A DNA stretch of 64,000 bases from assembly GCA_019022495.1 (NCBI GenBank), contig JAFEKR010000001.1, positions 4,092,001-4,156,000 of the forward strand, written 5' to 3'. The notes beneath the pieces were generated by a model, which was not told the DNA's origin, did no database searches, and saw only the letters and a program-made list of their open reading frames with translations. Origin of the DNA: Epichloe hybrida. Lineage: Eukaryota > Ascomycota > Sordariomycetes > Hypocreales > Clavicipitaceae. The translations under genes and the position numbers were made by a program. Shown here piece by piece: positions 1-13,449 of this stretch (position 1 is its first letter; the number at the start of each line of letters is the position of its first letter).

Positions 1-732
1 CGGAGGACGGAAATACTTTTGATGCTTTCTTGTTTGGTGGTATTTTGGGTTCGTCCCCCCCCCCGGGAACCTTTGTTTATATTGGTTTCTTCCCCCCTCC
101 CTTGCCCTTTTTGGGTTTTAATGTGAGGAAATGAGCAAATTCCCATGACTGACTTGACTGATAAATTATTTCATCCAGGTGATGATCCCCCTAGAGGTTT
201 GTCTCCCCCTCTCGCCCCCCCTGAATATATTGGAAAAACATGGAGGCGGAACAAAATTAGGAAGGGAGTCCAGGTTTTTGTGACTAATCGTGTTGTAGAT
301 CGAACATCTGAGTTGAGAAAGAAGGGGTTCGAAGGTCGAAGATTGGGACCCAAGCAAATGACAACTGACACTGCGGTGCGAGTCACTCGCATGGTTGTCC
401 AAGACACAAGTACGTGTCTCTTCCGCGTCTACATCTTCCACGGGATATCTCTAGTTGTCATACTGACGAGCACGAACAGTCCCCTTGGAAAAAGTTCCTC
501 ACGTCGATTTCCCCGAGCTCAAATTCAATGAGCACGAAAGCACACAGATGCCATTCCGTTACGTGACGGACAGGGAAGGCAAGCCCATCATGCCAGAGGT
601 AAGGAAGTCACATCTCCGGTGTTTTCATGACAAGAAAATATCCGATTACTAAAGTAAACTATCGGGGAACCATAGGGAATGAAGGAACTGATACAGAAGG
701 ATGCCGATAAGGCCATAGATGATTTGTTTTAG
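1..732 (+). CDS. SFM1-like SPOUT methyltransferase, 3' part (5' end outside window)
   Basis: Partial gene. Five exons are joined by phase-consistent GT-AG introns: 1-48, 179-196, 299-409, 480-598 and 676-732, ending in TAG. They give 116 C-terminal residues. The spliced protein reads FGGILG, then DDPPRDRTSELRKKGFEGRR, then KQMTTDTAVRVTRMVV, and ends in AIDDLF. The GGILG-PPRDRTSELR and KQMTTDTAVR blocks are, from memory, the conserved core of the Sfm1 family (PF04252, trefoil-knot SPOUT fold). Yeast Sfm1 uses S-adenosylmethionine to methylate an arginine of ribosomal protein uS3. The 18-nt exon at 179-196 makes naive translation misleading: the open frame at 145-531 reads through two introns. 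Family assignment is fairly sure; there was no database check. Confidence 0.82.
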
Positions 733-3700
733 AAGCATCATTAATCCTCAGAAGGAAAATAAAGAGTATATCAGAGTAAGAAACGACTTTCCCATGCGCT
801 ATTCCCAAGGTGTTTAATATGCAATCCATTCGTTCTCGTGTTGAACAGTCCTTGAGCCAACCAATAATCAACTTATCAACATGCGACTATCTGTTCAAGA
901 TCAACGGACGATACTTCCTAGCTTACGACTTCCCGTAATTAGAACACACCAGGGCCGAGTCCTACGTAATACCATTTCCTGCTACCCTACATGTAAATCC
1001 GCGCTCTCATCCCTCGCGAATGGAGAACCCCCCAAAAACTTGGGATATGCCCATCTTCTAAACAGGCAACCTCATTGCCATGCATACCACCGCCCCCATG
1101 TGCAGACCTCACACAAGGCCACGGTTACACTTGAACACAATGCCACCTATGTGAGAGACCAAAAATGAAGGTACACCATGCAACAGCCAGGCATACGAAG
1201 AGTTGAACAGGGAGACTAAAATAAAATGTCCGACGCATACGTGCATGTTGATTTTCCAAGGCGCACTTGCATCCATTGCAGCACAACGCATGTCTGTGCT
1301 TGGTATTCCAATTTCGTCATTGGCGCGACGCCTCCTGGGCTGAAATTACGTTCCATGCCTATTACGAGGGCGTCAGATCCAAATCGTAGGCAGGGTCATG
1401 TATTCAACAAGGGGTGTTCCAGTTTCGTCGATTCTGAAACCTCGTCTTTGCTCGAGGAGCCGGGGGGACTCCTCAGTCTGTGTTTTCAAAACAATTGCTC
1501 AGCAACACAGCGGAAGAGTTTCACTCTCGCAGCACTGTTTTCACGGTATGGAGCGAACGTGCGGGATATTAGGGAGGGGAGAGGGGAAAAAAAAAAGCGC
1601 ACAGAACGGAACAGGGCGGCAAGGGTGGGTAGCGACAGACTTTTTGTCACGGCCGACCACTTGTCACAGTAGGTTCAACGATTCCAACCGTGGGTTGTTC
1701 CTCAACGGGGTTTGAATTATCGAATTATCGGATTAGGGCATCCCGCGCGACATGGCCACCCCCTTGCAGGAACAATGTATAGAAAGGAACTAACATGTAC
1801 GGAGTACGGACTAATATCTGGGACACTGATTTACTGTCTGCCCTTTCCCCTGCCATGAGAGACGACAAGGGCCGAGATTGGACGATAACAATCAAGGGAG
1901 AAAATGCTTGCCCGGTGTACTGTATGCCACCGGTATATACATATAAAACCTTGGCATAATGGAATGATATGCAAGTTCACGACCAAGGACTCTCTCTGGT
2001 GTTGCATGCTCTTTACCGCTGGGGTGGGCAGAGGGAGGGGCAGATTGGTTGGGATGAACTTACCAAGGCCTCGAACGCCAGTCTCCGTGACACCACGATT
2101 GCTAAAAGGTCAGAGTTTAATACCACATTGATAGATGCGATGCTTGATTGATTCAGTAGGCAGGCGTCCTTGTAATAATCTGCATACATATACTCTGTAC
2201 GTCCAGGCGCATGGCCTCAGTACTTACATGTACATGAACATGGGCTCAGCCTAAAACATTCAGCCTGTCCGTTCAACGGATGCAGGGCATGCGTGCAACC
2301 TGGCTTTGGGAATCGCAGATGAGAAATGCCGAAGAACGAGCAGGGGAGCACCAGCCACGGGCTGCGCATGCGTGAACATCAGCGCAATTCGAGCGACATG
2401 CATTGGCAAAGTCATGTGAGCTTCTTCGTTGGAACAAGGCTTCGCGCCGCACAGACTGCACTTACAAAGAGTTAATATTGGTGGAGTATCGGAATCCGGA
2501 CCTGCCGATGGCTTGCGCCCAGGCTGTAATAAGGCGACGTTGGCGATCGAAAAGGGATGGACGAGCTGGGGAAACTAGTGGCCCAATGTACCGAGACCCG
2601 TCAGTGTCTCATTGATCGATACCTCAGATGCAATTCCGCAATTCCCTCATGTTGCAAGGGCTCCGTGAGAACAGCGCACCGTGCATACATGTATGGAGTG
2701 GACTCCACATGCTTGCAATGCTTGCATGGAGGAGTGGGAATGAGTCTTTGAATCGAGATGACAAAGCTTCTGGGCAAGCTGTTGAACACGTGCAAGAAAA
2801 TTCCCCCCTCAACAGCCATCACACAATGCCATTCAAGCCTATCATCTCAAAGCATCTCTTACTAGGGATTAGTCAAGAGGTTTGGTGGTAAATATGTGAC
2901 ATTGGGGTCACTAGTAGGGAAAGGAGGTACGTGCTGGCCAGCCCAGCCTTTTCTTCAGGGTGCCGCAAGTAACTTGAGATGAAACCATCCCACTAATACG
3001 TAAGTCTTGAGGTGTGGTTCCATCTCCGCAGGAATTTTGCCTAAGAGAATGGAGACAGGATACCAGAGTCCATCCATTGCAACTCTTCTGCTGCAACTAG
3101 CCCTGGTAAATGGCAAGGCGGTAATAATAGGCGCCTTGCCTTTCACTGTCCGGTCGACCGAGAATTGTTCAGAATGGAAGATGGCGTGAGGTTGGCGCTT
3201 AATGTTTTTTATCGCGACGAGCACTGTTAACAAAACATACTCTGTGCGTATTACATACATACTCCGCACATGTGTACATTTCCTGCAACACTCCACACAA
3301 TGTCCTGTGCTTGTCCCAAATGCTAAGTCGTCCGATCGTTTCTAAAGCATAACGCACGTTTACAGTGACTATTGTGAAACCATCTTGAGCCTAGTTATTA
3401 TGCTAGCTTTGAACCCAAAATCATGTTAGCAGTCATTTAACTGACGAAAGCGCGTACCGATAAGGCTAGTGCTGGCTGCGTTGCTGACATTTGAAAACCA
3501 CTGTCGAGGAACTGGTTAATCTATCTGATTTTCATTCGCGACACCTGCGCCTGTGCTTGCCATTTTTTATGAGGCGAAATGGTGTTTTCAGTATGTGCAC
3601 GTGATGGGGAATAAAACATTGGAGAGGAAAAGTCCCTTCAGAATGCTCGAATCTAGTTGGCTCAAATTAGCCGCTGATTCGTTTTCACCATTGAGCATTG

Positions 3701-4447
3701 ATTTGTCTTCCTACCCCTTGCCAAATTAGTAGTTGTTTCGAACGCACGCACATGCTGGCGATGATCCGTATCTTGAATGATGTCACAAGGAACGCGAAAT
3801 GTTCGTTGTGTAAATGGTTGAGGTCGGAGCAGATTCGGTCCCGCTATTAGTTGAAGAGAACAGGCCTTGTCTCAGTCCACTTCGGAATTTATTTTTATTT
3901 GGGGCTTGCTGAGTCGTTTGACAAGTGCCTAGGCCGACCCTGTGACACAGGCGGTGAAACATGGATCCAACCGTGGAAAAAGGGCGGATAGCGCCTCACA
4001 GTTCATTCAAACCCCATGCGTGCTAAGGAGTCTTCGGGCGACAGACAGCCTTATTTGTGACCAGCTAAGAAGAGGAGGAACAAATCCCCGGGCAAGGTGT
4101 GGCAATACGTCTGATATCATGAACTCATGAACTGGGCTGACCTATCGCTCGTCGTTTTCTCACTGGCGTGGCTTATTATCGTCGAAGAACATTCGACGAG
4201 GGCCGTTGGCTGTACTTGAAGACGAGCAATATTAGCCACGTGGCTTGCAAATCTGCAAGGGCAGAATCACCTTGGTCACCATGGCGCCTCGCGCCCTGTT
4301 TTTTGCATGGCGCATGATGAGGGGGCCAGGAAATAGTGGCATTGTCGATAGTCGGACGAGTGGGTTGCATTGAATTTGAGCTTTGTGATGTCTCAAAGTC
4401 TAAACAGCAGAGAGCGAGAACCGTCTTACTCGTGCAAAGCATATCAT
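733..4447. other. Intergenic stretch, no gene recognised
   Basis: About 3.7 kb of normal base composition between the SFM1-like gene and the Mutator-like element. All open frames are short and lack a recognisable motif or convincing splice pattern. It holds scattered TACGGAGTAC-type motifs (for example near 1797-1812) and weak homopolymers. It could be promoter and UTR sequence or decayed gene space. Confidence 0.5.
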
Positions 4448-4456
4448 CAATCAACC
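4448..4456. repeat. 9-bp target site duplication, left copy (CAATCAACC)
   Basis: CAATCAACC directly precedes the left inverted repeat and is repeated without mismatch at 13857-13865 just after the right inverted repeat. A 9-bp duplication is characteristic of Mutator-like transposition. Confidence 0.88.
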
Positions 4457-4668
4457 GGGCGTGTTTATCAGGCAAACGCTTGTGCGTAAATAGCACCCCC
4501 AAATGTGGCTGGTAGCGGCTGGCACCTAATACCAGGCTTATAGCAAATTTTTATATATAACCCTATAGTTAGGCCTAACCTTTTCTATAGTAATTCCCTC
4601 TCCTATCCACACATATCATTATAATTACAATTATAACCATATATTTAAAGCTATTCACACTAGCTAAA
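4457..4668 (+). repeat. Left terminal inverted repeat of the MULE
   Basis: It begins GGGCGTGTTTATCAGGCAAA and runs to about TTTAAAGCTATT. It pairs with the reverse complement of about 13657-13856. Most differences are C-to-T or G-to-A, the direction expected of RIP. The outer 100 bases keep a more normal composition than the inner part. Confidence 0.85.
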
Positions 4669-4899
4669 GTTATTTATCTCTTATAATTATAAAGTTGCTT
4701 TATGAACATTAATTTAATAGCTTCTAAGCCGCCTAGGAGGCTATTAATATAGTCTGCTATAATAAGGGGTATAACCTTGTAATACATAGGAGAAGGCCTA
4801 ATACTAGTAATCCTACGTGTATTATTCTTTAATGCTATAAAGGCTAGAGGTATACCTTATAGCATAATCCTAAGGCTTATAAAACTAAGTCTTATAAGA

Positions 4900-6850
4900 A
4901 TATAAGCTTATAAATAACAGACTACTTGTTTAGATTAATAGTATTAGTGTGTAAGGGTATTTATACTATTAAGCAGCTAGTAATAAAGCCTTATAACCAT
5001 AAGCTAATAAATACTACTATATTTTTATGCTCCTAGCGTGAAGTTATTTGTAAGTATAAGAAAGAGATTATTAACGCCTATAATAGCAGGTAGAAACCTA
5101 CTATAATCCTTAGGAAGCTTTAACGTAATAATATTAATAATATATAGGGTATTAATCATTATAATATCTATAACGCTATCTAAAGGCATTAGATAGCTAA
5201 GCTATTAGGCTGCTTAGAGGTTAAGTGGCTCTATAACTAGCTTTATAATAGTAATGCTTTTTTCTATTAAGATAAAAGAAGTCATAATAGTTATATTACA
5301 AGGCTTTTTATTATGCCTCTCTCTAGGCTTAAACTCTTAAAGAAATACCTAGATATTCTTTTCCTTAACTATATATATAAAATAAATCACTTTAACCTTC
5401 TATTACTTAATACTTATAGTATTACGCTATTAAAGAAGACCTTTTAATTTATAACTTGCTTCTTAAGTAGTAAGACTAAAGATAACTATTACTAGGTTAT
5501 TAATATTATTATAAAGCTTTAAAAAGACTATTTAATTCACAAGCCCCGTATTATTATCATAGACCGCGAAACAGCTCTAATTAATACACTTAAAAGGAAC
5601 CTATATTTTAATAGCATGCCACATATTTTATACTAGTGGTATATTAATATAAATATACTAGCTAAGTGTAAGCGTTTTTTTCTAAAGGCTATGTATAATA
5701 AAGAGGCTTAGCAAGCTATGCGCATACCTAAATTTACGGCTTTTTTAAAGGCTTGGAAAGCCCTTATATTATATAAATCAGAGCCTAATTTCAAGCGGGA
5801 ATTAGAGCGCTTCTCGTAGCCTAGCAGGTTCCTAGAGCCTGCTATTAATTATATTATACGAACCTAGATTAATCTATAGAAGGAAAAGATTATAAAGTGC
5901 TTTATTAATTAATATCACTACTTTAGCTATATAGTTACTTCTATTATTAAGTTACTAAACGCTACTATAAAGAGAATTCTAATAAGTAGCATAGGTAATC
6001 TAACCTCTGTTTTCCAGTGCTTATAAATATACTAGGTTAATTAATATATAAAGATATAATAGTTTACAAACAACAAATATTATAAGATATTAAATCTATT
6101 ACGAAGACCTATCTATAGTATTATCTGTGATAAGGTCTCCTTTATTATATTATAGCTTATAATAAACAAGGAATTAGCGCTAGATAAAGACCCTAAAAAA
6201 GCCCTTATATTCCCTTATTACCCTTGTGAGCTTATTACATTATATAGTTTGCTTTGCTAGCATCTTCTTTAGTAGCATACTAAGAATAAGGAGCTAATTC
6301 AGCTCTCTAAGGTTAATAAGCATTAGCACTAATATTATAATAGTTTAAGCCCTAATATTGATTCTAGTAAAGATAATAATAATTCCTAGGCAGGACTATT
6401 TAATCCTATGCTAATATAAGGAAAAGGTAGGCCTAAGGGGGCTCTTAGGGTAGAGAAGAGGAATCTAATTATAGGGACCTTACGCAAGCCATCTGCTTTT
6501 AAATATACCTAGGCAGCAGAGGCTAATAAGGTTTATAAGGCTTATAATACCCTATAACTATAACCACTACCTTTAATAGCACCTACTATAATTAGTATAG
6601 TCTAAATAGCTTTATATAAGGTTATTAAAGTCCCTAATAATATTAATAATAACCTATACAAGCCTGGCACGGAATATTATTAATCCTATAGGCACATACT
6701 TAATAGGCTTACTAATATTAACTCTAATAATGCCTCTGCTAATGCCTCTAATGCCTTAACACTAGAGATTTCAGATAATATTAAGGCTAATAACGTGGGA
6801 ATAGTTACATAATAATATAGTCTACTATTATAAGATGCATTATGTATTAA
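4900..6850 (+). pseudogene. MULE transposase, destroyed by RIP
   Basis: No long open frame survives. Around 5550-5700 the conceptual reading still shows the MULE DDE core: an Asp-Arg-Glu stretch (DREAALINTLKRN), then a His/Trp-like block once of the form CxWHxN, then AKCKRFFLKAMYN. Around 6415-6500 a GRPKGA motif followed by KRNLIIGTLRKPSAFKYT resembles the C-terminal region of fungal MULE transposases. In-frame TAA and TAG codons sit where Gln or Trp codons are expected, consistent with C-to-T changes at CpA. Exact ends cannot be fixed. Confidence 0.7.
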
Positions 6851-7040
6851 TTATTCGTTCACATAAGACTTTTAGGCTAAATTATTATTATAATCACAAG
6901 AGAGGGTTATAGCAAAGGTAATGCTACAGGCAGAGATAATTCGGCTATGGCAGGGGGTGGTTAGGGTAAGGGTGTGGTTAGATACTTAGTATAGAGCTAC
7001 TATGTAATTTACTATAGGCAGCTAGTATTAGTTATCGTAG

Positions 7041-7045
7041 CTAGC
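7041..7045. repeat. 5-bp target site duplication of the Gypsy element (CTAGC)
   Basis: CTAGC lies directly before the left LTR and again at 13652-13656 directly after the right LTR. This fixes the limits of the nested LTR element. Confidence 0.85.
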
Positions 7046-7250
7046 TGTGAGGCCCTACTTACAACACTAGCGCGCTAGCGCACCACTAGGCGGGCGCACC
7101 ACGCCCTAGGGCTAGGTCTACGTAACACTAGCAAGTCACTACCTATAAGTTAGTAACTCATATGTATAATACACTTAGACCTAGTAAGCTTTAGTTAATA
7201 TATAAACACCCCTATACCTCTTACCTAGCTATCCCTTTATTCTTATAATT
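7046..7250 (+). repeat. Left LTR of the Gypsy element
   Basis: It starts TGTGAGGCCCTACTTACAAC. It holds a GC-rich core (7068-7110) with the palindrome CTAGCGCGCTAG, then AAGTTAGTAACTCA and a TAGACCTAGTAAGC block. It matches the right LTR with scattered transition differences. The 3' limit is approximate because it has drifted. Confidence 0.8.
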
Positions 7251-7259
7251 CTAAAGCTT

Positions 7260-10200
7260 CTTCTACTAGCTACCTAAGAGTAATATAAGGGGGAGAATAA
7301 CCTAATCTACTAGAACTATACTATATATTACTTAGGATTAGCTAGATAATAGTAATACTATAGCTAGGGATATACTATATTCTATAACCCTATCTAAAGC
7401 TATACCCTTTACTATAGTAGTAAAAAAGGTAGTAGTTAGGAAGTAAATTACCTAGCTTAAGTAACTTAAGGAACTATAGGATTAAGAAAAGAAGCTTACT
7501 AACTTAATATAATCTTATAGAGAACTAGTAAAAAGGGGCTAAAAGGATAGTTTATCCTTAAGCCTTAGTAGCTAAGAAGTTAAGGTCTAAAATATTATAG
7601 AACTCTAATACCTTATAAACTTATAGAAGCATAAGATATAGCTTAATAACCTTAACTATGCCTTTAAGGGGGTAAAGAAAAAGTATTACTAGGATAACTA
7701 AAAGATTCTCTTTACACTTAACTATATATATATAAACTATTAGGCTAGATAGGACTAATATATTAAAGAATAACTAGCTAATAGTTAGGATTATCCTAAG
7801 GATAACTAGGATAAGTTCTAAGACTAGACCCTTACGCTACTTAAAGACTCTATAAGTTATAATATATAAATAGCTATATAGCTAGAAAACGCAAAGTAAA
7901 AGGAAAGCTAAAGTCCTATTAAGTTTAGTATTTACTTAGATTTACTAGAGAAACACCTGGAATACGCTCTAGAAAAGACCTATGCTTTTATATTCTTTAT
8001 GAAATTACTTCCTAACTTATAAGATTACATTAACCTATACACGGATATTACTAGTCTAATATAAGAAGATATTATATAACTTACCTAGTAATTCTAGGAG
8101 GTAATATTAAAGAATAAGCAAAAGCTAAATAATTTAGAAGAGAAAGGGCTATATAAGGTAGCTTAACACTAAAGATATAACTCCCTATAAGGGTATTAGC
8201 TAAATAGGGACTAAAGAGATAAGGATAAGGATAAGGAAAAGACCCTAGCTACCTATCTAAATAATAATAAACTATAAGGAAGAAGATAGTGCTTTAATTA
8301 TAGTAGTATAGAGCATATTATTTATAATTATAATAAGCTAAGGAAAGACTAGTAAGAGAGCTAGGAAAACTCCTAGAGGTAAAAGTAAAAGCCCTTACCT
8401 CTGCCTTAGACACTAGGGTACTAGTAGGACGCTGATTTTACACACTAGTTACTATCTATAGGTATAAAGATATTAAAATAGCAGTAGATCTTAATAGTTA
8501 CGCTAAGATTAATATTATAAGTGCCTAATTTACATAGACTTATAAGCTTAATTAGGCTAAGGCTATAACACCTATCTTAAAGGTAGTAGGGGCTTTAATA
8601 GTCCCCTAATATAGTGTCTATAAGGTACTTATTTTAATTAAAGATTTATAGGGTAAAGAGAAAGACCTTAAGTTACTATATATAGCTATTAATAGGGACC
8701 TAAGAGTAGAGGGAAGCCTTATATTAATTAGAATATATATACTTATAGAAGAACATATATATCTCTGCTTATACTTATAAGAATAGTAGTTTAAAAAGAG
8801 AAAGGTAGCCTTTTTACTACTAACTCCTTATAAGTTTATGAAGGTAATATATAATAAGATAATTATATATGCTATTATAGGCGTAATAGAAGATAAGTTT
8901 ATCTCTCTTAAAGATAAAGAGAAGGCAAAAGCATATAGAACTATTAAAGATATCCTAGAGAAACTATATAAATTTAAAGATATGTTTGCATTAGATAAGG
9001 TAGGGAGCCTTCTATTAAAGAAGTTAACTAACTATATAATTAATCTTATACTAGGAGCTATACCCCTATATAAACTAATCTATTCTCTCTTCTAAAGCAA
9101 ACTTAGGGAGCTCTAGGAATATATTAATAATAACCTAAAGAAAGGCTAGATAAGACCCTTAAAGAGCCTAGTGGGCATGCCTATCCTATTTATGCTAAAG
9201 AAGGATAGAATACTATAGCTATATATTAACTATTAAGGACTTAATAAGGTAATATAGAAGAATTACTACGCTCTCCCCCTAATTTCGGAGATCCTTAATT
9301 AATACTAAGGGGCCTATTTCTTTTCTAAGATTAATATTAAGGACACGTACTACTAAATTTATATTAAAGAAGGTAATAAATAGAAGATAGCTTTTCGCAT
9401 ATATTACAGGCACTATGAGTACCTTATAATACCTTTTAGGTTAATAAATACCCTAGCTACTTTCTAGAGTTATATTTATAAAGCGTTACATAGGCTAGTT
9501 AATACTATTTATATAGTGTATTTAGATAATATCTTAATCTTCTCTAAGATAAAGGAGAAGTATACTAAATATATTAAGTAAGTCCTTAAATATATAAGGT
9601 TAGTAAAGTTATATATAAAACCCTCTAAGTGCTTTTTCTATAAGTAATTAGTAAAATTCCTAGGGTTTATTCTCTTTATTAATAGGATATTAATAAATAC
9701 TTACTAGGTTAATATAATTAGAGAATAGAAGGAGCTAATAAGTTTTAAGAATATATAGTTATTTCTTAGGTTCTATAACTTTTACTAATAGTTTATCTAT
9801 AGATACTCTAGAATTATAATACCTCTTTATACATTAATAAAGGGTAGTTAAAATAGCATCTAGACTAGGAGGTTTATATTTAGAGAAAAGGAGCGGTTAG
9901 CGTTTAACTAGCTAAAAGATACCTTTTAGCAAGCGCCTTTACTCTAATACTATAACCTAAGTTAGGTAGTGCGCATTAAGATAGATACCTTAATTTTCAT
10001 AATAGTAGGAATTCTATCTTAGCAAGATAATAAGGGCTATTAGCATCTAGTAGCCTTTTAGTTAAGGAAGTTTACAGACACTAAATATAACTATAGCATA
10101 GCTAATTAAGAGCTACTTACTATAGTAAAGTTATTTAAACACTAGTAATATTATATTAAAGGTGTGGAGATACCTATAGAGGTCCTATTAGACTATTATA

Positions 10201-12110
10201 ACCTATAAACCTTTATAAGGTAGTAGAAGCTAAATAAAAGATAGGCATAATAGTATATGTTTCTTTACCCTTTCTATTTTATAATTAAGCATAGACTAGG
10301 GAAGAGTAACCCTATAAATACACTATTAAGAAGGTCTAATTATAAGGGCAAACCTATGTTAAATAGGGCGCTCCTACTAGAGCTTTAAAGGAAGATAGTA
10401 AATATCTTTATAGTAAAAGAAGTACTAATATATTAAAGAAGTTATAGCGTAATACTAGTCTTAGAACTTACTAAGGTAAGAGTAGCCTAGGTAAAAGGCT
10501 AGTTAGCTACTATAAATCTAGTAATAGGTTAGCTAAATAAGGGTGATTTTAAGGAGAAGGTAGTGTGTATTTAAGATATTAGTATAGTATAAGCAATTTA
10601 GGGGGCTATTATATTACTAAATCCCTACTAATCTATAGCAAATAAACTATTAGTGTAACTACTATAGAAGGCATAGGACTAAAATCTAGATCTATAAAAG
10701 CATAGAGGTAAGGTTAACTCCTAAGTAAAAGGGAGGGGAAAAGCTAGTCTATAGTTATATAGTGTAAGGGGCCTCCTAATATATAAAGACTAGGTAATTA
10801 TTCCATAGGAGCCTATCTTATAATAGAAGCTTCTATAGCTACACTATAATAATCTATTAGTAAGTTACTTTAGGACTAAATATACTCTAGAGCTACTAAA
10901 ATATTACTATTAGTAGCTAGTAATAAGTAAAGCTATTTTAAACTATATATCTAGCTATAGAGTATACTAGCGTGTTATAGTAAGATAGTACTACCCCTAT
11001 GGAAGCCTTAAATTACTACTAATACTAAGGTAACTGTAGGCAGAGATCTTAATAGACTTTATTATAGGTTTGCTACTAGTGTAGCTAGGTGAGCGAGAAA
11101 CTAACGTAATCCTAGTAATTATGAACTAATTTACTAAGTACTCTGTCTTTCTTTCTATAAAGACTATAATTAATATAGCTAAATTAGTAAAGTTATTCTA
11201 TAAGGAGATTAAGCTATGATTTAGAGCGCTAGAGGGTATTGTGTCTGATAGAGGGTTAGTATTTACAAGCTAATTCTAGTTAGAGGTATATTACTAGTTA
11301 TATATAAAGTAAAGGCTTTTAATAGTATTTCACCCCTAAACTAATAGGTAAATAGAGAGAATAAATTAGGTGCTTAAGCATTACTTATAATGTTTTATTA
11401 AAGAGAACTAATAACTATAGCTAAAGCTACTCCTAATAGCCTAATTTACGTGTAATAATGCTATTAATAGGATAATAGGCTACTCCCTTAACTACGCTCT
11501 TATAGGCTATTTGCCTAAGTTTTGCCTTACTCTTAAGGGTAAGAGTATAGAGGGGGAGGTCCTAGAGGCTTATATACGTGTTAAAAAGCTATATAAGGTT
11601 AGGGAGAAACTAGTATATAACTAGGTAAGGGCTACTAAAGTATAAGTAAAGTACTATAACTAGAGATATTAGCTAATAACCTTAAAAAGAGAAGACTTAG
11701 TATTACTATTAGTAAAGAATATTAGGCTTAAGGACGTAAAATAGAAGCTAAACCTAAGATTTATTAGGCTATTTTAAATACTTAATACTATAGGTAAATA
11801 AGTATACTAACTAGCGCTACCTAATAAGTATAGCTAATTACATAATATATTCTACGTTAGCCTAATTAGAGCCTATTAGAATAGAATCGCTAGGAAGACG
11901 CCCTGGATAAGAACATGCTAATACTAGACCTTAAAGATAATAATAATAAGTTTAAAGTTAAAGAAGTTAGGGATTATAGGAAGACGCGTAAAGGTAATGA
12001 ATACCTAGTGAAATAGAAGGGCTAGCTAAGCGAATATAATTAATAAGTAGTATTAGAAAATATAGAAGGCACTTAACGCGTAATTTAAGCTTTCTATTAA
12101 AGTAAAATAA
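7260..12110 (+). pseudogene. Gypsy gag-pol polyprotein, inactivated
   Basis: Domain traces from conceptual reading: zinc-knuckle remnant near 8288-8335; linker before RT at 8838-9095, which is open by chance (FKDMFALDKVG, GAIPLYKLIYSL); RT from about 9130, with a VGMPILF and a KKDR block, a YFFSKINIKDTYY-like block and a VYLDNILIFSKIKEKY block (the original YLDDIL has Asp changed to Asn); RNase H about 9900-10300; integrase core about 11000-11550; chromodomain about 11990-12070 (GNEYLVK, then SEYN, then LENIEG). The order places it in the chromovirus branch of Ty3/Gypsy. Stops and Asp-to-Asn changes at catalytic codons match G-to-A RIP. Confidence 0.82.
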
Positions 12111-13449
12111 GTAAAAAGCGTAGTAAGATATAATTAAGTTATAAGTAATAAGGGATAAGGTAATTATAAAAAAAGCCTAGCCTTATTAGCTACTATTACA
12201 CTCTAATTAAAACCCTTATTAGACTATTTACTAAATAATAAAAGAAAAGATACCTATAAGGAGGGGAGTCTTATAGGAAACCCTTCTATAGTTACCCCCT
12301 TATATATTAAAATAACACTATTATAAAGGAGGTACTTAGTACCCTTACTCTTATCCTCCTAAACTACCACCTCTATTACCTAGAAAAACTAGTGCTTTAC
12401 TACCCCCTAGGGCATAAATCCTAGATTATAATATTATAGCTATAAAGTTATTTTTCTCTTCTAGGAATTATAATATATAGTGTAGTTTAGCTATAAAAGT
12501 TAGTAAATAAGTAGTAAAGGAGGAGTAATAACTTATAATCCCTAGGGTAAGGGTAGGATATATAGTAACTAAAAGTTACTAGTGTAAAATAATATACTAA
12601 TTATATATAGCTAAAGCAGCCTACCTAGGGAGTAAGTAAAGGTCTAGAGAATACGCAACGAAATATACCTAATAGACCTTAGTAGCCCTAGTTAAACTAA
12701 AGGAAATATAATAAGCTATGTTAGCGTAATTAAACCCTAAAATAAGGTTTAGATAATAGGTGCTAAAATAGCGGTAAGTTACCTTAGAAAACATATAATC
12801 ATTAGGGTTATTAGGGTCCTAATTACTTAGGGTATTTATTAAAGTTTTTACCTAATTAAGGGTAGTAAGAAAATCTAGAAAATCCCCTTATATAGTTAGT
12901 ATTACCTAGAGAGATATAGGTAATTAAGGACTAAAAGAGTAAAGAATATAATATACTTACTATCTTATAAGTATTACTATATTTAATACACTAGATATAA
13001 CACTTTAAATGTTTCCCTTTAATAATAGTAGTTAGTGTGCTAGGGAATTAATAGTTAATCTAAGGGATATTAGGCTTAGCTAGAGAATTCTTCTTAAAGT
13101 CCGCGTAACCTATGCGTAGATAATATATATAGGAATATTCTCTTAAATAAATATTAGGGATAGCTATAATAATAACACTCTTAACGCTTTCCCTATCTAA
13201 TTCTATTCTAATAATAAGGTAAGTAGTAAAGGTAAAGTTATAGTAACTAATAATATAATAGTATCTAGGGAAAAGTTTACTATAGATAAGAAAGGGAAAA
13301 GTTAGTAATATAATAGGGAGTTATAGGTGAATTTATACTTAAATACTAATATTATTTATTATTATTTTAGTATAGCTATTACTTAGTAAATAGCTATATA
13401 GTACTTACTAAAAGCTATTTAGAAGCCTAGCTAAAAGTAAGGGGGTAAT

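Noticed and set aside
145..531. 128-codon open frame on the plus strand
   Set aside because: It reads through two introns of the SFM1-like gene; only 299-409 and the tiny exon 179-196 within it are coding, and it ends in a third intron and the wrong frame of exon 480-598.
8838..9095. 85-codon frame as an independent gene
   Set aside because: It is a chance stop-free segment of the dead Gypsy polyprotein just before the RT domain.
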